A DNA stretch of 64,000 nucleotides from Hyphomicrobium denitrificans ATCC 51888 (lineage in GTDB: Bacteria > Pseudomonadota > Alphaproteobacteria > Rhizobiales > Hyphomicrobiaceae): assembly GCF_000143145.1 (NCBI RefSeq), contig NC_014313.1:2480001-2544000 (forward strand), read 5' to 3'. The notes below the pieces were generated by a model. The model ran no database searches and was not told the DNA's origin. It worked only from the letters and a program-made list of their open reading frames with translations. The position numbers were made by a program, and so were the translations under genes. Numbering within the stretch: the stretch's first letter is position 1; the number at the start of each line of letters is the position of its first letter. Positions 42,729 through 53,879 of the stretch are shown here, piece after piece.

Positions 42729-44290
42729 CCACGGTATTCGTTCCCCTGGACGCCGCCGCGCTTTCGATGGGCGCTGACGAAGTCGCAGACGCCATCATCA
42801 ACGAAGCCAGCAAGCGTAAGCTCGACGTTCGCGTGGTCCGCAACGGATCGCGCGGCATGCTTTATCTGGAGCCGCTCGTCGAAGTCGAGACGTCCAAAGG
42901 CCGGGTGGCCTATGGGCCTGTGAGCGTGAAGGACGTTCCGAGCCTTTTCGATTCCGGTTTTCTCGACGGCAAGGACCACAAGCTCGGCCACGGCCTGACG
43001 GAAGAAATTCCCTACTTCAAGAATCAGGAACGGCTGACGTTCGCGCGCTGCGGCATCACCGATCCTTTTTCGATCGAAGATTATCGCAAGCACGGTGGCT
43101 ATGACGGCCTGACCAAGGCCCTCGCGATGAAGCCGATCGACATCGTCACCGAAGTGACGACTTCGGGTTTGCGCGGTCGCGGCGGCGCCGGCTTCCCGAC
43201 TGGCATAAAGTGGAAAACAGTCCACGACATTGCGGCTGATCAAAAGTACGTCGCTTGCAACGCCGACGAAGGCGACAGCGGCACGTTCGCCGACCGCATG
43301 CTCATGGAAGGCGATCCTTTCTGCCTCATCGAAGGCATGACGATCGCGGCCGTCGCCGGCGGCGCCACCAAGGGCTATATCTACGTCCGCTCGGAATATC
43401 CGCATTCGGTCCATAACCTGCGGCAGGCGATCGAAATCGCGCGCGCAGCGAACTGGCTCGGCGATAACATTCAGGGCTCGGGATATTCATTTGACCTCTT
43501 CGTGCGCATGGGCGCTGGCGCCTATGTCTGCGGCGAAGAAACGTCGATGCTCGAAAGCCTCGAAGGCAAGCGCGGTCTCGTGCGCTACAAGCCGCCGATC
43601 CCTGCGATCGAGGGTCTGTTCGGCAAGCCGACGATCATCAACAACGTCATGAGCTTCGCGGCTGTCCCGATCATTCTCGCGAAGGGCGGCGAGTTCTACA
43701 AGAATTACGGCATCGGTCGCTCGCGCGGAACGCTGGCGTTCCAGATTACCGGCAACATCAAGCAGGGCGGTCTGGTCGAGAAGGCGTTTGGCGTCACGAC
43801 GCGACAGCTGATCGAGGACTGGGGCGGCGGCACCTACAGCGGCCGGCCGGTGCGCGCGGTGCAGATCGGCGGACCGCTCGGCGCGTATCTGCCGGAGTCG
43901 AAGTTCGACGTGCCGATGGATTACGAGGAATTCGCGAAGGTCGACGCGATGGTCGGCCACGGCGGTTTGGTCGTGTTCGACGACACGGTCGACATGGCGA
44001 AAATGGCCCGCTTCGCGATGGAATTCTGCGCTATCGAAAGCTGCGGTAAGTGCACGCCATGCCGCATCGGCTCGACGCGCGGCGTCGAGGTGATGGATCG
44101 CATCATCGCGGACGTCGATCGCGAGCGGAATATCGAGCTTCTCGAAGATCTTTGCGAAACGATGACAGACGGATCTCTCTGCGCGCTCGGCGGCCTCACG
44201 CCCTATCCCGTGAGAAGCGCCCTGCGCGGTTTTCCGGAAGATTTTCACAAGCCGGCGCCTAATAAATTTCTAGCCGACGCAGCAGAATAA
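42725..44290 (+). CDS. fdsB: NAD-dependent formate dehydrogenase, beta subunit (NuoF-like)
   Basis: FdsB carries FMN and an Fe-S cluster and reduces NAD+. The 521-residue protein has an N-terminal thioredoxin-like ferredoxin part, then the NuoF core: GRGGAGFPTGIKWK, CNADEGDSGTFADRMLMEGD, GAYVCGEETSMLESLEGKRG and the [4Fe-4S] motif ESCGKCTPCRIGSTRGVEVM. It overlaps fdsG and is followed by fdsA. Length and motifs fit the soluble FDH of methylotrophs and Cupriavidus. Confidence 0.96.
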   Translation: MTTVFVPLDAAALSMGADEVADAIINEASKRKLDVRVVRNGSRGMLYLEPLVEVETSKGRVAYGPVSVKDVPSLFDSGFLDGKDHKLGHGLTEEIPYFKNQERLTFARCGITDPFSIEDYRKHGGYDGLTKALAMKPIDIVTEVTTSGLRGRGGAGFPTGIKWKTVHDIAADQKYVACNADEGDSGTFADRMLMEGDPFCLIEGMTIAAVAGGATKGYIYVRSEYPHSVHNLRQAIEIARAANWLGDNIQGSGYSFDLFVRMGAGAYVCGEETSMLESLEGKRGLVRYKPPIPAIEGLFGKPTIINNVMSFAAVPIILAKGGEFYKNYGIGRSRGTLAFQITGNIKQGGLVEKAFGVTTRQLIEDWGGGTYSGRPVRAVQIGGPLGAYLPESKFDVPMDYEEFAKVDAMVGHGGLVVFDDTVDMAKMARFAMEFCAIESCGKCTPCRIGSTRGVEVMDRIIADVDRERNIELLEDLCETMTDGSLCALGGLTPYPVRSALRGFPEDFHKPAPNKFLADAAE

Positions 44291-44325
44291 ACGCTCAGCT
44301 TCAACGACCTCCATGAGGACGGATT

Positions 44326-47244
44326 ATGAACCAGCATGTTAAGCCGATGACGCTCATCAAAGAGACGGACTACGGCACCAAGACTCCGGAAGTTCATGAG
44401 ACGACCAAGATGGTCACGCTCGAGATCGACGGGTTTGAAGTCACCGTTCCGGAAGGAACGTCGATCATGAACGCCGCGATGCAGCTCGGCATTCAGATCC
44501 CGAAGCTGTGCGCCACCGATAGTCTCGATCCGTTCGGCTCGTGCCGGCTTTGCCTTTGCGAGATTGAAGGCCGCCGCGGAACGCCCGCGTCGTGCACGAC
44601 GCCGGTTGCGCAGGGCATCAAGGTTGCGACCCAGAACCAACGTCTGGCGAAGCTGCGCCGCGGCGTGATGGAGCTTTATATCTCCGACCACCCGCTCGAC
44701 TGCCTCACCTGCGCCGCGAACGGCGACTGCGAACTGCAGGACATGGCCGGCGCGGTCGGTCTGCGCGAAGTGCGCTATGGTTATGACGGCGAAAACCACG
44801 TGTTCGCGAAGCGCGCCGACGGCTCGGCGAACGATCGCTTCAAGCAGACGGACGTTTCGAACCCCTACTTCCAGTTCCAGCCGTCGAAGTGCATCGTCTG
44901 CTCGCGCTGCGTCCGCGCCTGTGAAGAAGTTCAGGGCACGTTCGCGCTGACGATCGACGGACGCGGTTTTGCTTCGCACGTCTCGGCCGGCATGGACGAG
45001 CAGTTCCTGGCATCGGAATGCGTTTCGTGCGGCGCCTGCGTACAGGCTTGCCCGACGGCGACGCTCATCGAGAAGTCGGTGGTCGACATGGGCCAGCCGG
45101 AGCATTCGATCATCACGACGTGCGCGTATTGCGGCGTCGGATGTTCGTTCAAGGCGGAGATGCGCGGCGATGAACTCGTTCGCATGGTGCCCTACAAGGA
45201 TGGCGGCGCCAACGAAGGTCATTCCTGCGTCAAGGGCCGCTTCGCATTCAGCTATGCGACGCACAAGGATCGCATGCTGACGCCGATGATCCGCGAGAAG
45301 ATCACCGATCCGTGGCAGGTCGTGACGTTCGACGAAGCGATCAATTATGCCGCGAAGCGTTTCATGGAAACGCAGGCCAAGTACGGCCGCAAGTCGATCG
45401 GCGCGGTCACGTCTTCGCGGACCACGCTCGAAGAAATCTACTCCGTGCAGAAGCTCGTTCGTGGCGCGTTCAACAACAACAACGTCGACACGTGCGCGCG
45501 CGTCTGCCACTCGCCGACCGGCTTCGGCTTGAAGGTTGCTTTCGGCGAAGCCGCCGGCACGCAGGACTTCAAGAGCACCGACAAGACCGACGTCATGCTC
45601 GTCATCGGTTGCAACCCGACCGACGCGCATCCCGTCTTCGGTTCGCGCATGAAGAAGCGCATTCGCGAGGGCGCCAAGCTGATCGTCATCGATCCGCGCA
45701 AAGTCGAGCTCGTCGACTCTCCGCACGTCAAGGCCGACTATCACTTGCAGCTGATGCCCGGCACCAACGTCGCGGTGGCAAACGCCATCGGTCACGTGAT
45801 CGCGACCGAGAATCTGATCGACCGGAAGTTCGTCAACCGTCGCTGCGAGAAGACCGATTTCCATCGCTGGGAAGAGTTCATCCGTCAGCCGCAGCACGCG
45901 CCTGAGGCTGTCGAGCACATCACCCGCGTTCCGGCACAGTTGATCCGCGAGGCTGCGCGCCTTTACGCGACCGGCGGCAACGCTGCGATCTACTACGGTC
46001 TCGGCGTCACGGAACACACGCAGGGTTCGACGACGGTCATGGCGTTGGCGAACCTCGCGATGGCGACGGGCAACCTCGGCCGCGAAGGCGTGGGCGTGAA
46101 CCCGCTGCGCGGCCAGAACAACGTGCAGGGCTCGTCCGATATGGGCTCCGCGCCGCACGAGTTCCCCGGCTACCGCCACGTCTCCAACCAGGAAGTGCGC
46201 GATATCTATAAGAAGGAATGGAACCGCGAGCTCGATCCCGAGCCGGGCCTCCGCATTCCGAACATGTTCGATGCGGCTCTCGATGGATCGTATCGCGGCA
46301 TGTTCATCCACGGCGAAGACATCGCGCAGTCCGATCCCGACACGCATCACGTCGAGGCCGCTCTCAGGGCGATGGACATCGTCGTCGTGCAGGACCTATT
46401 CCTGAACGAGACGGCAGCGTTCGCGCACGTCTTCCTGCCCGGCACGTCGTTCCTTGAAAAGGACGGCACGTTCGTCAACGCCGAGCGGCGCGTCAATCGC
46501 GTGCGCAAGGTGTTCCAAGAGAAGCAGGGCATGCCGGAATGGGCCATCGTCGCGCAGCTTGCGACCGCGATGGGCTTCCCGATGTACTACGCGACGGCCT
46601 CGGAGGTCATGGACGAGATCGCGCGGACGACGCCGACGTTCTCCGGTATTTCGTACGACCGTCTGGACGAACTCGGTTCGATCCAGTGGCCGTGCAACGA
46701 CCAGCATCCGACCGGCACGCCGATCATGCACACGGAAGAGTTCGTCCGTGGCAAGGGCCGCTTCATGCTGACCGCGTACATGGCGACCGATGAAAAGGCG
46801 AGCAACACGTTCCCGCTCATTCTCACGACGGGCCGTATCCTCTCGCATTATAACGTCGGCGCGCAGACGCGGCGCACGGACAACATGGCGTGGCATCCCG
46901 AGGACGTTCTCGAGATGCACCCGTACGATGCGGAAATTCGCGGCCTCAAGGACGACCAGATCGTTTCCCTGACCAGCCGCGCGGGTGCGACGACCATCCG
47001 CGTGAAGATATCCGATCGCATGCCGCAAGGTGTCGTTTACACGACCTTCCATCATCCGGGCACGGGCGCAAACCTGATCACGACCAGCGCGTCCGACTGG
47101 GCAACCAACTGCCCGGAATACAAGGTAACTGCGGTGCAGGTGATGCCGTCGAACCAGCCTTCCGATTGGCAGTCCGAGTGGAACATCCGCAACGTGGAAA
47201 GCAAGCGTATCAGCACGGAGAAGAAGCTGGAGCCGGCGGAGTAA
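44326..47244 (+). CDS. fdsA: NAD-dependent formate dehydrogenase, alpha subunit (molybdoenzyme)
   Basis: FdsA oxidises formate to CO2 at a molybdenum or tungsten bis-MGD centre. The 972-residue protein has an N-terminal [2Fe-2S] domain (CATDSLDPFGSCRLCLCEIE), NuoG-like cluster cysteines (HPLDCLTCAANGDCELQDMA), two ferredoxin clusters (CIVCSRCVRACEE, CVSCGACVQACPTATLI), a further [4Fe-4S] motif (CAYCGVGCSFKAEM) and the molybdopterin domain with the active-site ARVCHSPTGFGLK, a cysteine type and not selenocysteine, and GYRHVSNQEVRDIY. GAGGACGG precedes the ATG. It is the catalytic subunit of the operon. Confidence 0.97.
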   Translation: MNQHVKPMTLIKETDYGTKTPEVHETTKMVTLEIDGFEVTVPEGTSIMNAAMQLGIQIPKLCATDSLDPFGSCRLCLCEIEGRRGTPASCTTPVAQGIKVATQNQRLAKLRRGVMELYISDHPLDCLTCAANGDCELQDMAGAVGLREVRYGYDGENHVFAKRADGSANDRFKQTDVSNPYFQFQPSKCIVCSRCVRACEEVQGTFALTIDGRGFASHVSAGMDEQFLASECVSCGACVQACPTATLIEKSVVDMGQPEHSIITTCAYCGVGCSFKAEMRGDELVRMVPYKDGGANEGHSCVKGRFAFSYATHKDRMLTPMIREKITDPWQVVTFDEAINYAAKRFMETQAKYGRKSIGAVTSSRTTLEEIYSVQKLVRGAFNNNNVDTCARVCHSPTGFGLKVAFGEAAGTQDFKSTDKTDVMLVIGCNPTDAHPVFGSRMKKRIREGAKLIVIDPRKVELVDSPHVKADYHLQLMPGTNVAVANAIGHVIATENLIDRKFVNRRCEKTDFHRWEEFIRQPQHAPEAVEHITRVPAQLIREAARLYATGGNAAIYYGLGVTEHTQGSTTVMALANLAMATGNLGREGVGVNPLRGQNNVQGSSDMGSAPHEFPGYRHVSNQEVRDIYKKEWNRELDPEPGLRIPNMFDAALDGSYRGMFIHGEDIAQSDPDTHHVEAALRAMDIVVVQDLFLNETAAFAHVFLPGTSFLEKDGTFVNAERRVNRVRKVFQEKQGMPEWAIVAQLATAMGFPMYYATASEVMDEIARTTPTFSGISYDRLDELGSIQWPCNDQHPTGTPIMHTEEFVRGKGRFMLTAYMATDEKASNTFPLILTTGRILSHYNVGAQTRRTDNMAWHPEDVLEMHPYDAEIRGLKDDQIVSLTSRAGATTIRVKISDRMPQGVVYTTFHHPGTGANLITTSASDWATNCPEYKVTAVQVMPSNQPSDWQSEWNIRNVESKRISTEKKLEPAE

Positions 47245-47274
47245 ATCCGCGGCTCTGCCTCGAAATCATCTGCA

Positions 47275-48093
47275 ATGGGCGTCATGGCGAACGTGATTTC
47301 TCGACAGGGCGGGAACGAGTCTCTTTGCTCGTACCCCGCCTTGGGCGAGACCGTCGTCGCCGGGACGGCGCAGCCGGTCACTTGGCAATTGCCGCAAGAG
47401 ACGCCGGTCGCGCTGCAGATCAATTCCGAGCCCTACACCGTCATGATGGCGACGCCTTCGGATCTGCGCGACTTCGCGTTCGGATTTCTGATCGGCGAAG
47501 GTATTCTCAAGGACCCGAAAGAAATTCGCGGCGTGCTCGAGATGCCGGGCGACGAAGGCATCACCATCGACGTGGCGGTTCCGGAAACGGCTCTTGAAGT
47601 GTCGCGCCTCGCGCGCCGTTCGATTGAAGGCCGAACCGGCTGCGGACTGTGCGGCATCGAAGATATCGCGTCGGCCGTTCGGCCGTTGCCTTTTCTCGAT
47701 CGGAACTGGGCGCCTTCGGTCGATGCCATCGAGCGGGCGGCAGCGAACCTGTTTCAGCATCAGCCGATGAACCAGCACAATCGTTCGGTGCATGGCGCGG
47801 CGTGGGTTTCGCGCGACGGAGAGATCCGGCTCGTGCGCGAAGATGTCGGACGTCACAACGCACTCGATAAGCTGATCGGCGCGCTGGTGCGCGATGATCT
47901 CGACGTGCGCGACGGCTTCGTCTTGATGACGAGCCGATGCAGCTTCGAACTCGTGCAGAAAGCCGTAACAGCCGGCATCGGCGCGCTCGTGACTGTTTCC
48001 GCCCCGACATCGCTGGCGCTCGAGCTTGCACGCAAATCGAATCTTTTCCTGGCGGCGCTCGCCAAGGGGAAGCCCGTTGTCTTTAACTCCTGA
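47275..48093 (+). CDS. fdhD: Formate dehydrogenase accessory sulfurtransferase FdhD
   Basis: FdhD moves sulfur onto the molybdenum cofactor, needed for FDH activity. The 272-residue protein includes the Cys motif GRTGCGLCGIEDIA, and LVREDVGRHNALDKLIGALV and TSRCSFELVQKA, typical of the family. It lies 30 bases after fdsA and is part of the operon. A second in-frame ATG at 47284 is possible. Confidence 0.95.
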   Translation: MGVMANVISRQGGNESLCSYPALGETVVAGTAQPVTWQLPQETPVALQINSEPYTVMMATPSDLRDFAFGFLIGEGILKDPKEIRGVLEMPGDEGITIDVAVPETALEVSRLARRSIEGRTGCGLCGIEDIASAVRPLPFLDRNWAPSVDAIERAAANLFQHQPMNQHNRSVHGAAWVSRDGEIRLVREDVGRHNALDKLIGALVRDDLDVRDGFVLMTSRCSFELVQKAVTAGIGALVTVSAPTSLALELARKSNLFLAALAKGKPVVFNS

Positions 48094-48134
48094 CGCAGCG
48101 CAGTGCTGGTCGCAAATTCAATTCGGTAGGGAAG

Positions 48135-48416
48135 ATGGATAAAGAAGTTCTGATTCAGATGGCCAACCAGATCACGGATTTCTGGTCCCCCTATCCGAAA
48201 ACCGAGGCGACGGAGAGCATCGCGCGACACATCCATACGTTTTGGGATCCGCGCATGCGTGACCAGATGAAGACGATCATCGACGATGGCGGTGAAGGCC
48301 TGTCGCCGCTCTTCATCGAGACGATGAAGGACTATTTCAACGGTCCGAAATCTCCGGCAAAGCCCGTTCCATCCGCTCCGCAGGCCAAGCCAAAAGCCGG
48401 CACACCGGCATCGTAA
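48135..48416 (+). CDS. fdsD: Formate dehydrogenase delta subunit FdsD
   Basis: FdsD is a small protein needed for full activity of the soluble formate dehydrogenase. The 93-residue protein begins MDKEVLIQMANQITDFWSPY, with IARHIHTFWDPRMRDQMKTI and LFIETMKDYF, typical of the family; the tail is Pro/Lys/Ala rich. It ends the fds operon and is followed by a terminator. Confidence 0.93.
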   Translation: MDKEVLIQMANQITDFWSPYPKTEATESIARHIHTFWDPRMRDQMKTIIDDGGEGLSPLFIETMKDYFNGPKSPAKPVPSAPQAKPKAGTPAS

Positions 48417-48432
48417 TTTCGGACTTCACAAA

Positions 48433-48456
48433 AAAGGGTGGCGAAAGCCACCCTTT
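48433..48456 (+). terminator. Bidirectional terminator after fdsD
   Basis: A 10-bp stem (AAAGGGTGGC / GCCACCCTTT) is capped by a GAAA tetraloop and lies between the convergent fdsD and EF-G-like genes. The minus strand carries a long T run; the plus strand has only TTTCC, so it works better for the EF-G-like gene. Confidence 0.8.
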
Positions 48457-48487
48457 CCGCATCTGATCTCGCGCTTTCCTTCCAGCG

Positions 48488-50572
48488 CTACTCCGCTGCT
48501 GCGCGGTTGGCGCTCAGCACCTGGTCTTTCAATCTGCCCGACACTTCCGCCAGGTGATCGAAGCCGAACGTGAACGAGCCGACGCCAGCGGTTGCGGATC
48601 GTAGATCGATAATCAGATTATCCATCTCCGCTTCCGGAATGTGCGCTTCGATCACGTCCCAACCCGGCCATCCCGAACGCGCGTCGAACCCAAGGATCTG
48701 CCCGCGCCGTTGCGAGATGATGCCGTTGATGCGTGCGTTCGCTTCGGACGGCACCGCGATCGAAACCGCCATGACAGGCTCGAGCAGAACCGGATTGCAC
48801 TTCGGCAAGCCTTCCGACATCGCGAGGCGACCGGCCTGCCGGAACGCCATGTCGGACGAGTCGACCGTATGATAGGAGCCATCGGTCAGCGTCACGGCGA
48901 CGTCGACGACGGGGAAGCCGAGCGGGCCTTCCGTCAAATAATCGCGCACGCCGATCTCGACCGACGGAATGAAATTGCGCGGAATTGCGCCGCCGGTGAT
49001 CGTTTCCGAGAACGTGACGCCGGCTGACCGCGGCAGCGGCTTGATGTCGAGCTTGACGTCGCCGAACTGCCCATGACCGCCGGATTGCTTTTTGTGCCGG
49101 CCGCGAATTTCGGTTGCCGAGCGTATGGTCTCCTTGTAGCCGACGCGCCGCTTTTCGCGCACGACTTCGATGCCGTACTTGCGCAGCAGCCGTTCGAGCG
49201 CGACGCGCAGGTGCATCTCGCCCTGCCCGTGCAGCAGGATCTGATGCATGTCGGCGTTGTGCTCAAGCGTCAACGAGGGGTCCTCGTCGACGAGCTTGGC
49301 GGCGGCGGAGGACAGTTTCACTTCGTCCTTGCGATCCTTGAGGCCGAGGCCGATGGCCAGCACAGGTTGCGGCGGCTTCGGGACGGGGATTTGCGTCACC
49401 GACGATTTGCCGACGCCGATCGTCTCGCCGGAATGAATGGCGTCGAGGCGTCCCAGCGCGACGGTATCGCCGGCCTTGGCGCCGCTGCACTTCGCCGTTT
49501 CCTCGCCGCGGATCGTGAATATGCCGGCGACGCGAACTTCCTGGCCCTCGCCGCCTGTCACCGTGGCGTTATCGGGAATGTCTCCGGCAAGAACGCGGGC
49601 AAACGACAGCTTGCCGCCCGACTTGGTATGCAGGCTTTTGAAGACGTAAGCCGCCGACTTGACGTTTTCGAGCTTGTGCCGCCGCGCGGTGTCCTCGACG
49701 AACGGGCATTCGTGCCGGAGCGCCTTCAGCAGGCGCATGATGCCATGCCCTTCCTGCGCCGAACCCAGCAGCACCGGGCAGATCATGCCGTCCTTGAATT
49801 CCTTCGCCAGATCTTCAAACACGCGATCGTTGGGCGGGGGAATGTCGGCGAGCAACTGCTCCATCAGCTCGTCGTCGTAGTCGGCGAGCTTCTCAAGCAT
49901 CTCGAAGCGGGCTTCCTTCTCGCGCGCCGCCACAGCCGACGGCAGTTCGATGATCTTACTCTCGGCGTGCTCGCGATAGACGTAGGCGCGCTCGGACGCC
50001 AGATCGACGAAGCCGGTCGCGATGCCGTTTTCCCAGATCGGAATCTGGCGAAGGACGAGCGGTTTCGAACTCGCGGGCTGCAAGCCCGGAATGATGTCGC
50101 GCAGCGGTGTTTGCGACGAGTCGATCTTGTTCAGGAAAATGAGATGCGGGATTTTGGCGTCTTCCAGCTGCTTCAGGATCACCTGCAGCGCCGCGACGCG
50201 TTTCGGATCGGCTTCGCTCACCACGACCGCCATATCGCAGGCGGGGAGCGCGAGGGCGCCTTCGTGGGCGAATTCAACCGATCCTGGACAGTCGATGAAG
50301 GTGAACTTGTCTTCGAGGAAGGATACGTCCGCGACGTTGACGCCGACGCTCATTGCGTGTTCACGGGCTTCGGGGGTGTTGTCGCCGACCGTTGACTTGG
50401 CGGCGATGGAGCCGGCTCGCGAGATGCCGCCGGTACGTGCGAGAATTGCTTCGAGAAGTGTGGTCTTGCCGCTTGCGAAGGGTCCGATCAACGCGACGCA
50501 ACGTGCGCCTCGGACCCCACCCCTGCCTCCCTGAGCGCCACTTCTGCCCTTCGGGCCATCTGAACTCGTCAT
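48488..50572 (-). CDS. Elongation factor G-like translational GTPase paralogue
   Basis: A 694-residue EF-G-type GTPase from ATG 50572, set by GGAGG 6 bases upstream. Walker A is GPFASGKTTLLEAI, G3 IDCPGSVEF, G4 FLNKIDSS. Domains IV and V follow (GHGQFGDVKLDIKPL, FTFGFDHLAEVSGRL). The switch I region that reads RGITI in EF-G is diverged (EHAMSVGVNVADVSF), so this is one of the EF-G-like paralogues of unknown role and not the main FusA. It is followed by the terminator shared with fdsD. Confidence 0.9.
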   Translation of the reverse strand: MTSSDGPKGRSGAQGGRGGVRGARCVALIGPFASGKTTLLEAILARTGGISRAGSIAAKSTVGDNTPEAREHAMSVGVNVADVSFLEDKFTFIDCPGSVEFAHEGALALPACDMAVVVSEADPKRVAALQVILKQLEDAKIPHLIFLNKIDSSQTPLRDIIPGLQPASSKPLVLRQIPIWENGIATGFVDLASERAYVYREHAESKIIELPSAVAAREKEARFEMLEKLADYDDELMEQLLADIPPPNDRVFEDLAKEFKDGMICPVLLGSAQEGHGIMRLLKALRHECPFVEDTARRHKLENVKSAAYVFKSLHTKSGGKLSFARVLAGDIPDNATVTGGEGQEVRVAGIFTIRGEETAKCSGAKAGDTVALGRLDAIHSGETIGVGKSSVTQIPVPKPPQPVLAIGLGLKDRKDEVKLSSAAAKLVDEDPSLTLEHNADMHQILLHGQGEMHLRVALERLLRKYGIEVVREKRRVGYKETIRSATEIRGRHKKQSGGHGQFGDVKLDIKPLPRSAGVTFSETITGGAIPRNFIPSVEIGVRDYLTEGPLGFPVVDVAVTLTDGSYHTVDSSDMAFRQAGRLAMSEGLPKCNPVLLEPVMAVSIAVPSEANARINGIISQRRGQILGFDARSGWPGWDVIEAHIPEAEMDNLIIDLRSATAGVGSFTFGFDHLAEVSGRLKDQVLSANRAAAE

Positions 50573-50941
50573 GATTGCCTCCGACATTGCGAGGCGCAGA
50601 CCAACGCTTGGCCGCACCCCGCACCTCGAAGGATACGGCGGGGATCATGCTCGCTCGAAAGGCGTCGCGGCACAACCGTCTTAACGGGGCTCCGCCGCAC
50701 AGTTTCGTGAAACTTTCATATTGCGATGCAGTAGTACGCAAGAGTCGCTGATTTGTTTTTTGCGCCGCCGAAACTACTTTCCGCTCAAAGGGCTAAGCGG
50801 AGGCTCAAATTGCAAATATCGCTTGAATAACTTTAAACTTGGCTCATCATGAACTCATCCGCGTTTGGCGCGTTTTAAGGGGTACGAGCGCACAATTCGG
50901 AAGGGCCAGAGGGATTTGGCTCAGGAATGCGAGGCTGGGTT
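50573..50941. other. Intergenic region between EF-G-like gene and small hypothetical gene
   Basis: A 369-base divergent stretch. The part from about 50740 to 50880 is AT-rich and may hold promoters for both sides. No gene or clear motif can be supported. Confidence 0.3.
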
Positions 50942-51187
50942 ATGAGTATCGAGACACTGATGTCCGCGGCAAACGCTGCCGGGTATGTTATGGCGGTCGA
51001 GGATGAACTTCCCGATGCCTTCGGTGCCGAGCCGACGGTATTCGAGTTCAAGTCGCAGCCCACGACTGCAATCGCGATTTGGCGTCCGGTCGTTCCGGAC
51101 ATCGACGGTCGTCCCCTCACCGGACATATCGCACACGCCTGGGACTGGTTTACCGGTCGCTTCGCGGGTAATGGCGCGACGGCCTAA
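50942..51187 (+). CDS. Small hypothetical protein
   Basis: An 81-residue unrecognised soluble protein from ATG 50942 (GAGGCTGGGTT upstream): MSIETLMSAANAAGYVMAVE, then DELPDAFGAEPTVFEF and HIAHAWDWFTGRF. The frame is supported by the intrinsic terminator immediately after it. A start at 50927 is also possible. Confidence 0.6.
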   Translation: MSIETLMSAANAAGYVMAVEDELPDAFGAEPTVFEFKSQPTTAIAIWRPVVPDIDGRPLTGHIAHAWDWFTGRFAGNGATA

Positions 51188-51215
51188 GCGAGACCCTCAA
51201 CACTGCGAACGTGTG

Positions 51216-51244
51216 AAGCGCGCAAATGCTTTTGCGCGCTTTTT
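51216..51244 (+). terminator. Intrinsic terminator after small hypothetical gene
   Basis: A perfect 11-bp stem (AAGCGCGCAAA / TTTGCGCGCTT, 4-base loop) followed by TTT lies 28 bases after the stop of the 81-residue gene and before the convergent aminotransferase gene. Confidence 0.85.
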
Positions 51245-51286
51245 GATTCACCGGGGTTGTCCAACCGATGGAGCACAAGACAGCGT

Positions 51287-52810
<1,524 letters not shown>

Positions 52811-53257
52811 ATGGCTGCCAGCGGGATCAAGCGAAATTCGCAAGCACGCGCCTCCCGGCGCCGACATCGCCTGCGCCGTCCGTTTCGGGATGCGGCCGGA
52901 GCGGCCTTGCTTTTTGTCATGCTGACCTCCGTCGGAACGAGCGCGCCGGTCAAGGCTTACCCATTTGCGGTTGCTGCCGGCGGGATCGAGCGCACGATTA
53001 CGTCGCACACGATGAAAGCTATTGCGGAGGATCGTCCGGCGCCGATCATCGAGATCGCGACGACGAGTTCGCCACGCAATCCGGATGCCGTATTTCGCAG
53101 AACCAGCAGTACTACAGCCTGGGTCCTGCTGGGGCTGTCGCTGTCGCTTCTAACTGCGTTGAACCTTAGCATTATCAGGCACTTGCGGCGCGTTTACGTC
53201 AAGCCAAAGACGCATCGCGCGGCGTTATCCGCAACGCGCGGCGGACGAGGCTATTGA
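52811..53257 (+). CDS. Hypothetical membrane protein
   Basis: Unrecognised 148-residue protein from ATG 52811, with GGAGGGA about 11 bases upstream. A basic N-terminus (RASRRRHRLRRPFRD) precedes a helix (AAGAALLFVMLTSVGTSAPV) and a second helix lies near the C-terminus (TAWVLLGLSLSLLTALNLSI). Between is a soluble stretch of about 60 residues. It has no clear neighbours in function. Confidence 0.5.
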   Translation: MAASGIKRNSQARASRRRHRLRRPFRDAAGAALLFVMLTSVGTSAPVKAYPFAVAAGGIERTITSHTMKAIAEDRPAPIIEIATTSSPRNPDAVFRRTSSTTAWVLLGLSLSLLTALNLSIIRHLRRVYVKPKTHRAALSATRGGRGY

Positions 53258-53354
53258 ATTGCCGCATTCGCGTTTGTAGGTTTTGACGCGTTTGTAGGTT
53301 TCGATCTGTCGAAAAGCGGCATTATATCCGTCGCGACTCTTGGAGGTGCGGAGC

Positions 53355-53840
53355 ATGACGAGGCAACCTACCCGGCCGTTCTGGCTTGGCCTCACCGTTG
53401 GCGCGACCGTGGCCGTCGTCGCCGCGACGTCCTTCTTCGCCAACAGCGAGACGGTTCTGCGAAAAAGCTTCGCGACCGCGCTCACGCAAGCCGCTTCACC
53501 CGCCAAGGACGTCGCTTCGATAACACCCATTTCCGGATCGGAAGACTACTGGCTGACCGCCATGCGCCGCGATGACAGCACGCCGATCACCAAGGCAGTT
53601 GCGGTCGGCGACCAGATCTCGCTGACGCTCGGCGGCCATAACCGCACGTTCGCTGTGGCGTCGGTGTCCGACTTCTCGCCGCAGATCACGGAAATCGATA
53701 CGTCCGCCGGACCGGAACGCTTCGTCCTGGTGACCGCCCGCGACGTGAAGAACCCGCATGAGCGACCGATCCGCTTCGTTATGGAAATCGACGGCGCGAA
53801 CGCGACGATCGTCGGCAGCCGCGGCGGCCGGACGCTGTAG
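53355..53840 (+). CDS. Hypothetical membrane-anchored protein
   Basis: A 161-residue protein, start ATG 53355 with GGAGGTGCGGAGC upstream. A membrane anchor (WLGLTVGATVAVVAATSFFA) is followed by a soluble domain with a repeated strand pattern (VGDQISLTLGGHNRTFAVAS, FVLVTARDVKNPHERP). It looks like a small exported beta-rich protein. Not recognised. Confidence 0.6.
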   Translation: MTRQPTRPFWLGLTVGATVAVVAATSFFANSETVLRKSFATALTQAASPAKDVASITPISGSEDYWLTAMRRDDSTPITKAVAVGDQISLTLGGHNRTFAVASVSDFSPQITEIDTSAGPERFVLVTARDVKNPHERPIRFVMEIDGANATIVGSRGGRTL

Positions 53841-53879
53841 TCGCGAAGCCTGCCGGACTCAGACCAATCGCCGTTCTGC

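Noticed and set aside
44245..46350. 701-codon minus-strand frame across fdsA
   Set aside because: It is opposite a fully recognisable molybdoenzyme gene and has an Arg/Val/His-rich shadow composition.
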